Origin: Symploca sp. SIO1C2 | GTDB lineage: Bacteria > Cyanobacteriota > Cyanobacteriia > Cyanobacteriales > Coleofasciculaceae | NCBI GenBank assembly: GCA_010672925.1 | Contig: JAAHFP010000040.1 | Location: 1-57,940, forward strand | Reading direction: 5' to 3' | Length of the DNA: 57,940 bases | In this document: positions 13,341 through 21,760 of the stretch, piece by piece | How the letters are laid out: every line of letters starts with the position of its first letter | How positions within the stretch are numbered: the stretch's first letter is position 1 | Position numbers and translations under genes: made by a program | Notes under the pieces: generated by a model | The model's input: the letters and a program-made list of their open reading frames with translations, nothing else | The model's database searches: none | What the model was told of the DNA's origin: nothing

Positions 13341-14123
13341 ATGGAACTTACCTATGCTAATTATCTGAAGCTAGAGAAATTACTTTGCCTCCAGGAACCG
13401 AAATCATCTCCCTATGAACATGATGAGATGCTTTTTATTATTATGCATCAGAACTCTGAACTTTGGCTCAAGCTAGTACTTTATGAAGTGGATAAAGTCA
13501 AGACAGATTTTTCATCAGGTAATCTTCATGGTGCTATTGCTACTTTACAGCGTATTAAAGCAATTATGAGGCTTCTGGTTAGTCAACTGGATATTATTGA
13601 AACGATGACCCCCCTGTCTTTTGCCAAGTTTCGGAATTGTCTAGGGGCTGCATCGGGTTTCCAATCCTACCAATTTCGTCAACTTGAATTTTCCTTAGGA
13701 TACAAGCGTGCAGAGACACTGAATTGTCATAAACATGAACCCGCTGTTTATGAAACTCTTTTAAAAGAACTCAAACAATATTCTCTGGTAGATCATTTTT
13801 ACAACTTTCTAGAATATTATGGTATTGCCATACCAGATAAACTCAGATCTAAAGAAATTTCTTCGTCTTCAGAACCTAACAAAACACTTCAACAAGAGAT
13901 TTTTCAGCTTTATCACCAACACCCAGAACTAGTACTACTCTTTGAGTTAATGATTGACTTTGATAAAGAATTACAGCAATGGCGGTATCGTCATATCAAA
14001 GTGGCAGAAAGAATTATTGGCAATAAGGGAGGAACCGGTGGTTCATTAGGAGTTAAGTTTTTAAAAGGCTCTCTTTTTAAAGCTGTTTTTCCAGATCTAT
14101 GGGCTATCCGAGATGAATTTTGA
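13341..14123 (+). CDS. kynA: Tryptophan 2,3-dioxygenase
   Basis: A 260-residue haem enzyme opening the indole ring of L-tryptophan to N-formylkynurenine. Family motifs are intact: HDEMLFIIMHQNSELWLKL with active-site His36, SGFQSYQFRQLEFSLGYK with the substrate-carboxylate Arg, and WRYRHIKVAERIIGNKGG, with the proximal haem His, followed by TGGSLGVKFL. AAGGAG lies upstream of the ATG. Its 3' end overlaps the longest possible reading frame of the formamidase gene by 11 bp. It supplies the first step of the pathway although it is second in gene order. Confidence 0.95.
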   Translation: MELTYANYLKLEKLLCLQEPKSSPYEHDEMLFIIMHQNSELWLKLVLYEVDKVKTDFSSGNLHGAIATLQRIKAIMRLLVSQLDIIETMTPLSFAKFRNCLGAASGFQSYQFRQLEFSLGYKRAETLNCHKHEPAVYETLLKELKQYSLVDHFYNFLEYYGIAIPDKLRSKEISSSSEPNKTLQQEIFQLYHQHPELVLLFELMIDFDKELQQWRYRHIKVAERIIGNKGGTGGSLGVKFLKGSLFKAVFPDLWAIRDEF

Positions 14124-14133
14124 GAGAGTTTCT

Positions 14134-14748
14134 ATGATTTATGATATTACCCCTCTAATTTCAGATAAGATAAAAGTCTGGCCTGGAGATACTCCCCCGA
14201 GTCGAGATATTCTTTGTGATCTTCAAAAAGGAGATAATATTACCCTTTCCTCACTTCATACTACGGTTCATTTGGGTGCTCATGCTGACGCACCTAATCA
14301 TTATTCAGCACAAGGTATTGATATTGCAACACGTTCTCTTGACTATTACTTAGGTACTTGCCAGGTTGTTAAAGTGAAGGCTGTAAGAGGTCAACAGATT
14401 TTACCGACACAAATTCACGTACCGATCCAAGCAAAGCGTATTCTTTTTTCTACCAATACTTACCCTAATCCTAACTTATTTAATCTAGATTTTGCTGCTT
14501 TATCACCAGAATTAATTGAAATGCTCCATAAGCAGGGCGTCATTACAGTTGGTATTGATACACCTAGTATTGATCTGTTTGCATCAAAAGATTTGCCTTC
14601 ACATCAAGCAATATTTTACTACGACATGGCAGTATTAGAAGGACTTGTACTGGAAAATGTTCCAGAAGGGTGTTACGAGCTGATTGCGCTTCCACTGAAG
14701 TTAAAAGATTTTGATGCGAGTCCTGTTAGAGCAATACTTCGAGATTGA
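14134..14748 (+). CDS. kynB: Kynurenine formamidase (cyclase family)
   Basis: A 204-residue metal-dependent hydrolase turning N-formylkynurenine into kynurenine and formate. The metal-binding motif HLGAHADAPNH (His46, His50, Asp52, His56) is complete and GIDTPSIDL with the later SHQ and E residues fit KynB. The ATG at 14134 is preferred because GAGAGAG lies just before it; an upstream in-frame ATG at 14113 would overlap tryptophan dioxygenase by 11 bp and add seven residues. With its two neighbours it forms a complete route from tryptophan to 3-hydroxykynurenine. Confidence 0.92.
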   Translation: MIYDITPLISDKIKVWPGDTPPSRDILCDLQKGDNITLSSLHTTVHLGAHADAPNHYSAQGIDIATRSLDYYLGTCQVVKVKAVRGQQILPTQIHVPIQAKRILFSTNTYPNPNLFNLDFAALSPELIEMLHKQGVITVGIDTPSIDLFASKDLPSHQAIFYYDMAVLEGLVLENVPEGCYELIALPLKLKDFDASPVRAILRD

Positions 14749-14750
14749 CA

Positions 14751-14824
14751 TTACTCGTTACTTGTTACTTGTTACTTGTTACTTATTCAGCAAGCCCTAT
14801 TTATGTACTGGTGCAAGATATGAC
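14751..14824. repeat. TTACTTG heptamer array and IS-end-like sequence
   Basis: About five units of TTACTTG (14751-14783) are followed by ACTTATTCAGCAAGCCCTA, which matches the right end of the element at 37598-37799, and by GTACTGGTGCAAGATATGAC (14805-14824), nearly identical to 56982-57001, which lies in front of the IS1634-type pseudogene. It appears to be scar sequence. Confidence 0.65.
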
Positions 14825-14856
14825 TTAGATGTAACCTAACTGTAGACAGTTAATCT

Positions 14857-16002
14857 ATGCAAACAAACCAGATTTGTATGACATCAGCTCCTTTGCCCAT
14901 TTGCATTACCTTGGGAACTCGCCCTGAAGCAATTAAACTAGCACCAGTTATCCAGCAGTTCCGACGTTGCGATGCTTTTGATACTCAGGTAATTTTAACG
15001 GGTCAGCATCGGGAGATGGTGGAGCAAGTAATGCAGTTATTTGAGCTGAGTGCCGACAGGGATTTAGCCATTATGCAAGCTAAGCAAACTCTGACGGATA
15101 TTACTTGTTGGAGTTTACGGGGACTCGAAACTGTATTTAAGGAAATTCAGCCTAAGCTAGTTATTGTCCAAGGAGATACCACCACCGCTTTTGCTGCTAC
15201 CTTGGCGGCATTTTACCAAAAAATCCCAGTTGGTCATGTGGAAGCGGGATTACGTACCGATGATTTATTTAATCCTTACCCAGAAGAAGCAAATCGACGT
15301 TTGATTTCCCAACTGGCTCAACTAAATTTTGCTCCTACTCCCTTGGCCGTGGCAAATTTGCAGCAGTCAGGAATTGTGGGAGAAATCCACCAGACTGGTA
15401 ATACAGTAATTGATGCTCTACTAACGGTGGCAGAGAGTCAACCCCCTTGTGAAGTTAATGGCTTGGATTGGGGAAAGTACCGTACCCTCTTGGCAACGGT
15501 TCATCGACGGGAGAATTGGGGAAAACCCTTAGAAGATATTGCTCAAGGATTTTTGACCATTTTAGATAAATTTCCCGATACTGCTTTACTCCTACCCCTG
15601 CACCGCAACCCCACCGTTAGGGAACCGCTGCAAGCATCTTTGAGTCACCACCCCAGGGTATTTTTGACCGAACCTCTAGATTATGCTGAACTAGTAGGAG
15701 CGATCGCGCGTTGTCATTTACTGCTAACAGATTCTGGAGGATTGCAGGAAGAAGCACCAAGTTTAGGGAAGCCGGTTTTGGTGTTGCGGGAGACTACAGA
15801 AAGACCAGAAGCTATTGATGCTGGTACTGCGAAGTTAGTGGGAACTAATCCAACACAGATTGTAGCCGCAGCTAGCGAGTTACTTGGGGATACAGCAGCT
15901 TATCAGGAAATGGCCACAGCAATTAATCCTTTTGGAGACGGTCATGCAGCAGAAAGGATTTTGAAGATTGTCGATCATTATTTGGGAAAGGAGGGGGAGT
16001 AG
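14857..16002 (+). CDS. wecB: UDP-N-acetylglucosamine 2-epimerase
   Basis: A 381-residue cytosolic enzyme interconverting UDP-GlcNAc and UDP-ManNAc for surface polysaccharide. Motifs LGTRPEAIKLAPVI near the N-terminus, VQGDTTTAFAAT, GHVEAGLRT, TVHRRENWG and DSGGLQEEAPSLGKPVLVLR are all in place, with normal length. An alternative ATG lies seven codons in. The stop codon is immediately followed by the start codon of the AbgT gene. Confidence 0.95.
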   Translation: MQTNQICMTSAPLPICITLGTRPEAIKLAPVIQQFRRCDAFDTQVILTGQHREMVEQVMQLFELSADRDLAIMQAKQTLTDITCWSLRGLETVFKEIQPKLVIVQGDTTTAFAATLAAFYQKIPVGHVEAGLRTDDLFNPYPEEANRRLISQLAQLNFAPTPLAVANLQQSGIVGEIHQTGNTVIDALLTVAESQPPCEVNGLDWGKYRTLLATVHRRENWGKPLEDIAQGFLTILDKFPDTALLLPLHRNPTVREPLQASLSHHPRVFLTEPLDYAELVGAIARCHLLLTDSGGLQEEAPSLGKPVLVLRETTERPEAIDAGTAKLVGTNPTQIVAAASELLGDTAAYQEMATAINPFGDGHAAERILKIVDHYLGKEGE

Positions 16003-17526
16003 ATGAGAAGCAATCCCAAAAAAAACTTTATTGCCTCGATTCTACAGTGGGTGGAAAACGTCGGTAATCGTCTGCCGGATCCTGTCACGATCTTTATTAT
16101 TCTGTGTTTCACCCTCATTATAGTAAGTGCGATCGCTAGTGCCATGGGAGTGTCGGTTACTCATCCCGGCACCAAAGAAACTATCGAAGCAGTTTCTATC
16201 CTGACTCCCAACGGCATTCGTCGCATTGTCAGCGAGGCTGTGACTAATTTTGTCACCTTTCCTCCACTAGGGGTTGTCTTAGTAGCAATTTTGGGTTTTG
16301 GGCTGGCAGAATATACAGGACTTCTGGGGGCAATTCTGCGGCAGGGAGTTTTGATTACCCCGGCGCGGTTGATTACCCCCGTAATTGTGTTTATTGGTGT
16401 GATGGCAAACCTGGCATCAGATGCTGGTTATGTAATTCTGCCTCCCTTAGCTGCTTTAGTCTTTCTCTCTTTTGGTAAACACCCATTAGCAGGATTAGCT
16501 GCTGCTTTTGCTGGAGTTGCTGGAGGGTTTAGTGCTAATTTGCTAGTTAACTCCCTTGACCCTTTACTTTCAGGGATTACCCAAAGTGGTGCTCAATTAA
16601 TTGATGCTAACTACACCGTCGATGCCACCGCCAACTATTATTTTATGGCAGTGTCCACCCTGCTGATTACCTTATTGGGTTGGTGGGTAACTGAGAATAT
16701 TGTGATACCTCGCTTAGGTACTTATCAAGCTTCAGAAGCTGTTGATTTTTCCCTGGAAACTTTAACCGCAGCGGAACAAAAAGGCTTAAGATGGGCAGGT
16801 TATTCCTTAGCCGCCTTAATTGGGCTGTTGATGGTATTAGTCCTACCGCCTCAAGGAATTCTCCGACAGCCAGAGACTTTCACTATTATCCCCTCCCCCT
16901 TTATCACCGGTATTGTATTTATCACTACTTTAGTATTTTTGATTCTGGGCATTGCCTATGGCTTAGGAGCAGGAACAATTAAAAGTGATAAAGATGCGGT
17001 CAAAGGAATGACCTCGTCTATGAGTGGGATGGGGTATTACCTAGTACTTTCCTTTTTTATGGCTCAATTTGTTGCCTATTTTAGTTGGAGCAACTTAGGG
17101 CTGATTATGGCAATTTCGGGAGCGGAATTTTTACAAGGGACGGGATTAGCTGGGATTCCGTTACTGTTGGGCTTGATTATTCTGAGTGGATTTATCAATC
17201 TGTTTATTGGTTCAGCTTCGGGAAAATGGTCAATTATGGCCCCTGTGTTTGTACCAATGTTGATGTTATTGGACTATTCTCCTGAGTTGACTCAACTGGT
17301 TTATCGAATTGGGGACTCTAGTACTAATATGATTACACCACTGTTGGCTTATTTTCCCCTGATTGTGGCTTCTGGGCAAAAATATGACCAAAGTTTGGGT
17401 TTGGGAACTTTGATTGCGATGATGCTGCCCTATTCGGTAGCTTTTCTTCTAGGATGGTCAATTTTGTTCATCTTTTGGTTAATTTTGGGACTACCTTTGG
17501 GGCCTGGAGTATCTACTTATTTGTAA
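16003..17526 (+). CDS. AbgT-family transporter
   Basis: A 507-residue inner-membrane transporter with about 11-13 hydrophobic segments. Family landmarks include LPDPVTIFIILC near the start, ANLASDAGYVILPPLAAL, SGFINLFIGSASGKWSIMAP and GDSSTNMITPLLAYFPLIV. AbgT proteins import p-aminobenzoyl-glutamate or export sulfonamide-like antimetabolites using a cation gradient. Its ATG follows the upstream stop codon directly, and AAAGGAGGGGG inside the end of the epimerase gene serves as ribosome-binding site. The metabolic link between the two is unclear. Confidence 0.93.
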   Translation: MRSNPKKNFIASILQWVENVGNRLPDPVTIFIILCFTLIIVSAIASAMGVSVTHPGTKETIEAVSILTPNGIRRIVSEAVTNFVTFPPLGVVLVAILGFGLAEYTGLLGAILRQGVLITPARLITPVIVFIGVMANLASDAGYVILPPLAALVFLSFGKHPLAGLAAAFAGVAGGFSANLLVNSLDPLLSGITQSGAQLIDANYTVDATANYYFMAVSTLLITLLGWWVTENIVIPRLGTYQASEAVDFSLETLTAAEQKGLRWAGYSLAALIGLLMVLVLPPQGILRQPETFTIIPSPFITGIVFITTLVFLILGIAYGLGAGTIKSDKDAVKGMTSSMSGMGYYLVLSFFMAQFVAYFSWSNLGLIMAISGAEFLQGTGLAGIPLLLGLIILSGFINLFIGSASGKWSIMAPVFVPMLMLLDYSPELTQLVYRIGDSSTNMITPLLAYFPLIVASGQKYDQSLGLGTLIAMMLPYSVAFLLGWSILFIFWLILGLPLGPGVSTYL

Positions 17527-17552
17527 TCGGTGTTGGGGGTTAGGAGAAAATT

Positions 17553-17990
17553 ATGGCTTTGTGGCGACTCTATTATCACCTGATTTGGGCAACTAAGAAT
17601 CGTCAACCTCTAATTAATCCTCAGCGAGAGGCTGAACTTTATCGCTACATCATTGCTAAGGCTGATGCTCATCGTTGTATTGTTCATGCTATTGGTGGGA
17701 TGGAAGAGCATATTCACCTAGTGGTTTCGATTCCTCCGGTACTGTCTATTGCTGATTTTGTCAAACAAATTAAGGGCAGTAGTGCTCATTATTTAAATAG
17801 TACTTTGGCTGCTGACTCAGATAAATTTGGTTGGCAAGAAGGATACGGTGTATTTTCCTTGGGAGGTAAGCAATTGGAGCAGGCGGTTAATTATGTTAAA
17901 AATCAGAAAGAACATCATCGACAGGGAACTGCAATCGCGTCTTTGGAGCAAGCTATTCGTCAAGATGATGCTCCGGGACGTTGGTATTAG
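17553..17990 (+). mobile_element. IS200-like Y1 transposase (TnpA)
   Basis: A 145-residue HUH single-strand transposase. The metal-binding HUH pair is His53-Ile-His55 in EEHIHLVVSIP and the nucleophile is probably Tyr114 in NYVKNQKEHH. The length is that of short IS200/IS605 TnpA or REP-associated proteins. No TnpB follows it and no clear end hairpins were found. It lies 26 bp after the AbgT gene and looks intact. Confidence 0.9.
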
Positions 17991-18071
17991 TTAAAAATCT
18001 GTGTAATTTACACTCTAGTTTAGATGAGTAGACTGGTTAATTAATTGAATAACAGCTCTTTTGGCACAATT

Positions 18072-18254
18072 TTAGTGCATCGGCCTAACCACTGGCTCCC
18101 AGAAACTAACACATACCTCATTGTCTGTTGATATTGTGTTTGTAGGACAACATAAATTTCCATAGGCTAATGCCGGAGACATGAATGGAAAGAAAGAGAA
18201 CGTTGCGATCGCGATCGCTAATAGGAGTTCCTTGAGAATTTTTGCTTTTTTCAT
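18072..18254 (-). CDS. Small secreted cysteine-containing protein
   Basis: A 60-residue protein with a strong signal peptide: MKKAKILKELLLAIAIATF, then a hydrophobic core to ALA followed by YGNLCCPTN. The predicted mature part is about 30 residues with three cysteines (CC and C). AAGAAGGG lies 5 nt before the ATG at 18254, an ideal distance, which favours it over the GTG two codons upstream. No family recognised. It is a lone minus-strand gene between two non-coding stretches. Confidence 0.65.
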   Translation of the reverse strand: MKKAKILKELLLAIAIATFSFFPFMSPALAYGNLCCPTNTISTDNEVCVSFWEPVVRPMH

Positions 18255-18513
18255 AATCACCCTTCTTTGTTTTTTTACTAGGCCAGTTTAGTTTACCAGA
18301 TTTTACTGATACTAAATCCGGTTTGCATACCCCCCTGATGTGCCATATTGTAGAGACGTTGCATGCAACGTCTCTACAGGGTTTTGCGGTTTATTCAAAA
18401 TGGGGGTGATTAACCTGGATTTGTTATGACTGGAGTTTAGACTATGACAAAATTGCCCAGTTTTCTTTTTAGCCAGGATGGGCATTAGCTTGGAAATGCA
18501 TCTCAAGGCTATT
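18255..18513. other. Intergenic region with dispersed repeats
   Basis: Holds TACTAAATCCGGTTTGCAT (18310-18328; a relative occurs near 49409) and the 30-bp palindrome at 18349-18378. No gene seen. Confidence 0.55.
18349..18378. repeat. 30-bp perfect palindrome
   Basis: Half-site TGTAGAGACGTTGCA followed directly by its exact complement. The same core, built on TAGAGACGTTGCATGC, is a well-known dispersed palindrome in Nostoc-type genomes. Here it sits between the secreted-peptide gene and the 3' end of the NACHT gene. Confidence 0.85.
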
Positions 18514-21500
18514 TTATCTTTGCAACCGTTTTTTTGCCCATTCTCGAATTTTCTCATTAGAGTCGTTGATAGCGCGATCGCTCAACAGAGTAATAGTTTT
18601 GGGATTATCTGGATAGAGATAGCAAATAGCTTTGATAGCAGCAAGGCGGGGATTTCTCCAGTCAAGCTCTTTCTTTTGTGGCAACTCTTTAACCGCAATA
18701 TTGAATAAAATTTCTTCTACTTCAAGGATGTGATGCCAGTTGATGACTAACTGATTAACTGCTTCATACCGCACTATAAGTGGCTGTTCTTTTTTGTGAG
18801 CAAAACTTTGAAGTATCGTCAGAGTATCTGGGTCATTCTTCCAACACTTTGCCAATTTATTAATGGCTATTTCTTTAACAAGTATTTCTTGATCTTGCTT
18901 AATTATTGATTTCAGCATTTGTAGAATCTTTGGGTCATTCTCCCAACTGGTTACGAAATTCAATATAGCTGTTTGTATAACAAATGGGTCTGGCTCTTGC
19001 TCAATTATTGATTTCAGTATTATTGGCAGGGTCTCTGGATCATCTTTCCAAACATTCTCTAATCGCTCTATAACTGAAACTTGTTTAACAAATAGTTCTT
19101 TATCCTGCTTTTTATTCTGCTCTTGCATTGGTTTCAGCATTTGTAGAGTATCTGGGTCATCCTTCCAGCCCTCTTCAATAACCGTCAACACTGCCCTTTT
19201 TAATGTATTATTTTGATTCGTTTGAATAAGACTTTTGAGCCAAGGTAAAGTATCAGAATGATCCTTCCAAACTCTTGCTATTTCTTGTACTGCAATATTT
19301 TTACTTTCTTGTTCTTCATCTTTTTGTATAAAGTCCTTGAGCCAAGGTAAAATACCAGGTACATCTTTCCAACCTTTAGTGATAGCAGGTAATACAATAT
19401 TGGGAAGATAGAATTCACTATATTGAAGAGAGGATTTGAGCCAGTTTAAAACTTCTGTATTTCCTCCCCAAGCTGATGCTAATTTTGATGCTAATGATTC
19501 TGCACTTCCATCATAGGCCAATGTGTCGATAAATGGATTATCAAGTTTATGTTTTATAAATTCCAACAACTTTGTTCCTATCACGGTTGTTGCACCTGGG
19601 TTTCGGATTTCTATAAAACAACCTATGGCTAGTAACAAGCCACTGATTTCTTGTTGAGAAAATACATTTATTTGAGCTCCGTCTCCCTGAAGCGGCATTA
19701 AAAAACTAATTAACTCTCCTGCAAACTTCGCATCAATCATCCCACAAATTAACTGCAATACCTCATGCCACGTCTCATCCTGCCAATGTCCCCCAAATAC
19801 CTCATCCCGCAACTGCTCAAAACTCAAAGTCTGCTGCTTCTCAAACCTGTGGACAATCTCCACTGCACAAAAATATTCCAAAAACGTGCGATGAACAAAG
19901 CCATAAGTATCCGCACCTCGATAACAGAGGATAAAATTCCGCTCTCGTAACTGTTGAATTACCCGATAGGCTTTCTCACGAGGTTCACTAAAACCCTGAT
20001 GGCGTAGATAATCTGTCAAAATTACTGTCAGTCTTTCCGCACTAATTAAATTTCCCTTTAATCCTTCCTCACCAGCCTGCATCTCATAGGCAATCAGACG
20101 CAACATTTCCTGTTTTTCCCGTCGTCCAATCGCATCCATCGGTAATTCTAACCGCTTATGATCCACATCCCAGTGGTACAATAGTACCCGTGAAGCCTGG
20201 TCATATAAATCAGTGCGATCACGTGGTAATTCCTGACGCCGATTTAAAATTGCCATCATTGTCAGCAATAGGGGATTATCTGCTAAATTTTGAATAGCTT
20301 GGGAATTTGCGATCGCATCCTTTAACCGTTGTTTCAATAATTCCCTATCAGCATCACTCCCCATTGCCAAGTCATACCAACGGTTGATAAATTCCTGGAT
20401 TTCTTGATCATCTAGGGGTTGGATAGTAAATTGGTGAAATCCTGCCTGTTGAAAACGCTCTGGATTATAACCAATAATCCGGGATGTGACTAATACCCGT
20501 GCTTGGGGGTACTGCTGACTGAAGCGAATAATCTCATCAATAATGGTAGACTGAGTTGGGCGATCGAATACTTCATCTAATCCATCAAACATCACTAGGG
20601 TGGGATGCTCCAGTAAATGCTCATTGAGTTGCTTTTGGTCAAACTGCCAGTCTGCACCCCTACCACAATGAAGGAATTCCAGAAAGTTCTTCTCTTGTGC
20701 AATAGCATATTCTCGTAATTCAATTAACAAGGGTAGGGTTGTCGTTTTACCTTCCACCCAATCCAAAGCTAGATATTGCAACAAAGTAGACTTCCCAGCA
20801 CCAGGATCACCCAAGATAACCGCCTGTTGAACATTCGCTACTGCTGCTAGCACTTTTCTCGGTGGTTGCTGGAAATACTCGCGGCGATAGTATTCCAAGG
20901 CTTCCGGAGATAAATCCTCAAGTTGTCCCTCCTCTTGCAGTTGATGCTGCAAATCAAGAGGTAATTCATACCGCGTCGGTGGTAAAGCTTCCCGCACCGT
21001 TTGCTCAATAAACATCTGCCACAACTTAATGGCATCGACGCGATCAGTGCTATCCAAAGTATACAATTTTAGGTAGCCGTAGCTGCACTGTAAACTATCC
21101 CGGTACTTAGCTAGATCAAAACCCGGTGAAATTTGAGCCGTATTTTGAGCAATCTCTTCTAGGAGTTGCGTTTCTAGAAGCGATCGCAATTCTGGATTAT
21201 TTCTAATTATACCTTTTACTTCAAACCGATATTCCTTAGCTACCCCACTCCAATCAAACTCATCGGCGGGGAATTGCCATCCGGTATCTTGAGCATATTG
21301 TGTCCAAAGGCGCTGTAGTTCAGAGTAGTTAATCTGCCTACAATCTTTCCCAAAAGCCTCACCCAGGATGGGACGTACCGCTTTATCCTGTACAAATTTC
21401 TTAACCGCAGCTTTATAGTAGTGATTAATGCTGCTATCAGGAACATCATTAATTTGGAGTTCTTTGATAAATCGCTTTATAAAATAGCCAACAGCTTCCG

Positions 21501-21672
21501 CCATTGGTTTCTTTAGTTCCTCCGCCTTTACCCGTGTTACCCCACTTTGAATCGAGTTTTTGAAAAAGTCTTTGACATAGTCTTCCAATGCTGATTTTCC
21601 CAGATTCAGCACCTGATCGAGTACCAACTTACCCAACTCTACACTAGTTGTGGCTGCTAACAATTCTAACAT
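18514..21672 (-). CDS. NACHT-domain STAND NTPase with C-terminal helical repeats
   Basis: A 1052-residue signal-transduction ATPase. The N-terminal ~270 residues are helical and match no effector I can name. The NACHT domain has Walker A GDPGAGKST (288-296), Walker B LVMFDGLDE (359-367) and sensor VTSR (395-398), followed by a winged-helix-like part with YGFVHRTFLEYFCA (the FLEYF NACHT-associated motif). From about residue 715 onward are eight units of about 35 residues beginning W-x-x-D/N-P-x-T/I-L-x-x-L-K, a HEAT-like solenoid typical of a ligand-sensing region. Bacterial NACHT proteins include antiphage defence NLR-like systems; this role is an inference. A 448-residue membrane-protein gene precedes it by 88 bp on the same strand. 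Confidence 0.9.
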   Translation of the reverse strand: MLELLAATTSVELGKLVLDQVLNLGKSALEDYVKDFFKNSIQSGVTRVKAEELKKPMAEAVGYFIKRFIKELQINDVPDSSINHYYKAAVKKFVQDKAVRPILGEAFGKDCRQINYSELQRLWTQYAQDTGWQFPADEFDWSGVAKEYRFEVKGIIRNNPELRSLLETQLLEEIAQNTAQISPGFDLAKYRDSLQCSYGYLKLYTLDSTDRVDAIKLWQMFIEQTVREALPPTRYELPLDLQHQLQEEGQLEDLSPEALEYYRREYFQQPPRKVLAAVANVQQAVILGDPGAGKSTLLQYLALDWVEGKTTTLPLLIELREYAIAQEKNFLEFLHCGRGADWQFDQKQLNEHLLEHPTLVMFDGLDEVFDRPTQSTIIDEIIRFSQQYPQARVLVTSRIIGYNPERFQQAGFHQFTIQPLDDQEIQEFINRWYDLAMGSDADRELLKQRLKDAIANSQAIQNLADNPLLLTMMAILNRRQELPRDRTDLYDQASRVLLYHWDVDHKRLELPMDAIGRREKQEMLRLIAYEMQAGEEGLKGNLISAERLTVILTDYLRHQGFSEPREKAYRVIQQLRERNFILCYRGADTYGFVHRTFLEYFCAVEIVHRFEKQQTLSFEQLRDEVFGGHWQDETWHEVLQLICGMIDAKFAGELISFLMPLQGDGAQINVFSQQEISGLLLAIGCFIEIRNPGATTVIGTKLLEFIKHKLDNPFIDTLAYDGSAESLASKLASAWGGNTEVLNWLKSSLQYSEFYLPNIVLPAITKGWKDVPGILPWLKDFIQKDEEQESKNIAVQEIARVWKDHSDTLPWLKSLIQTNQNNTLKRAVLTVIEEGWKDDPDTLQMLKPMQEQNKKQDKELFVKQVSVIERLENVWKDDPETLPIILKSIIEQEPDPFVIQTAILNFVTSWENDPKILQMLKSIIKQDQEILVKEIAINKLAKCWKNDPDTLTILQSFAHKKEQPLIVRYEAVNQLVINWHHILEVEEILFNIAVKELPQKKELDWRNPRLAAIKAICYLYPDNPKTITLLSDRAINDSNEKIREWAKKRLQR

Positions 21673-21728
21673 GCTGCAATTTTCAACAAGCGACTCAACT
21701 ATTTCTCTACTATGGCATTTGCATCATA

Positions 21729-21751
21729 TTTTTGGACTGAAGTCCTACTAC
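21729..21751 (-). repeat. Stop-proximal GGACTTCAGTCC hairpin, copy 1
   Basis: Minus-strand copy of GTAGTAGGACTTCAGTCC followed by A5, beginning 10 nt after the stop codon of the gene at 21761-23107. The stem is GGACT/AGTCC with a 2-nt loop. See copies at 27933 and 37473. Confidence 0.75.
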
Positions 21752-21760
21752 GGGCTCTAA

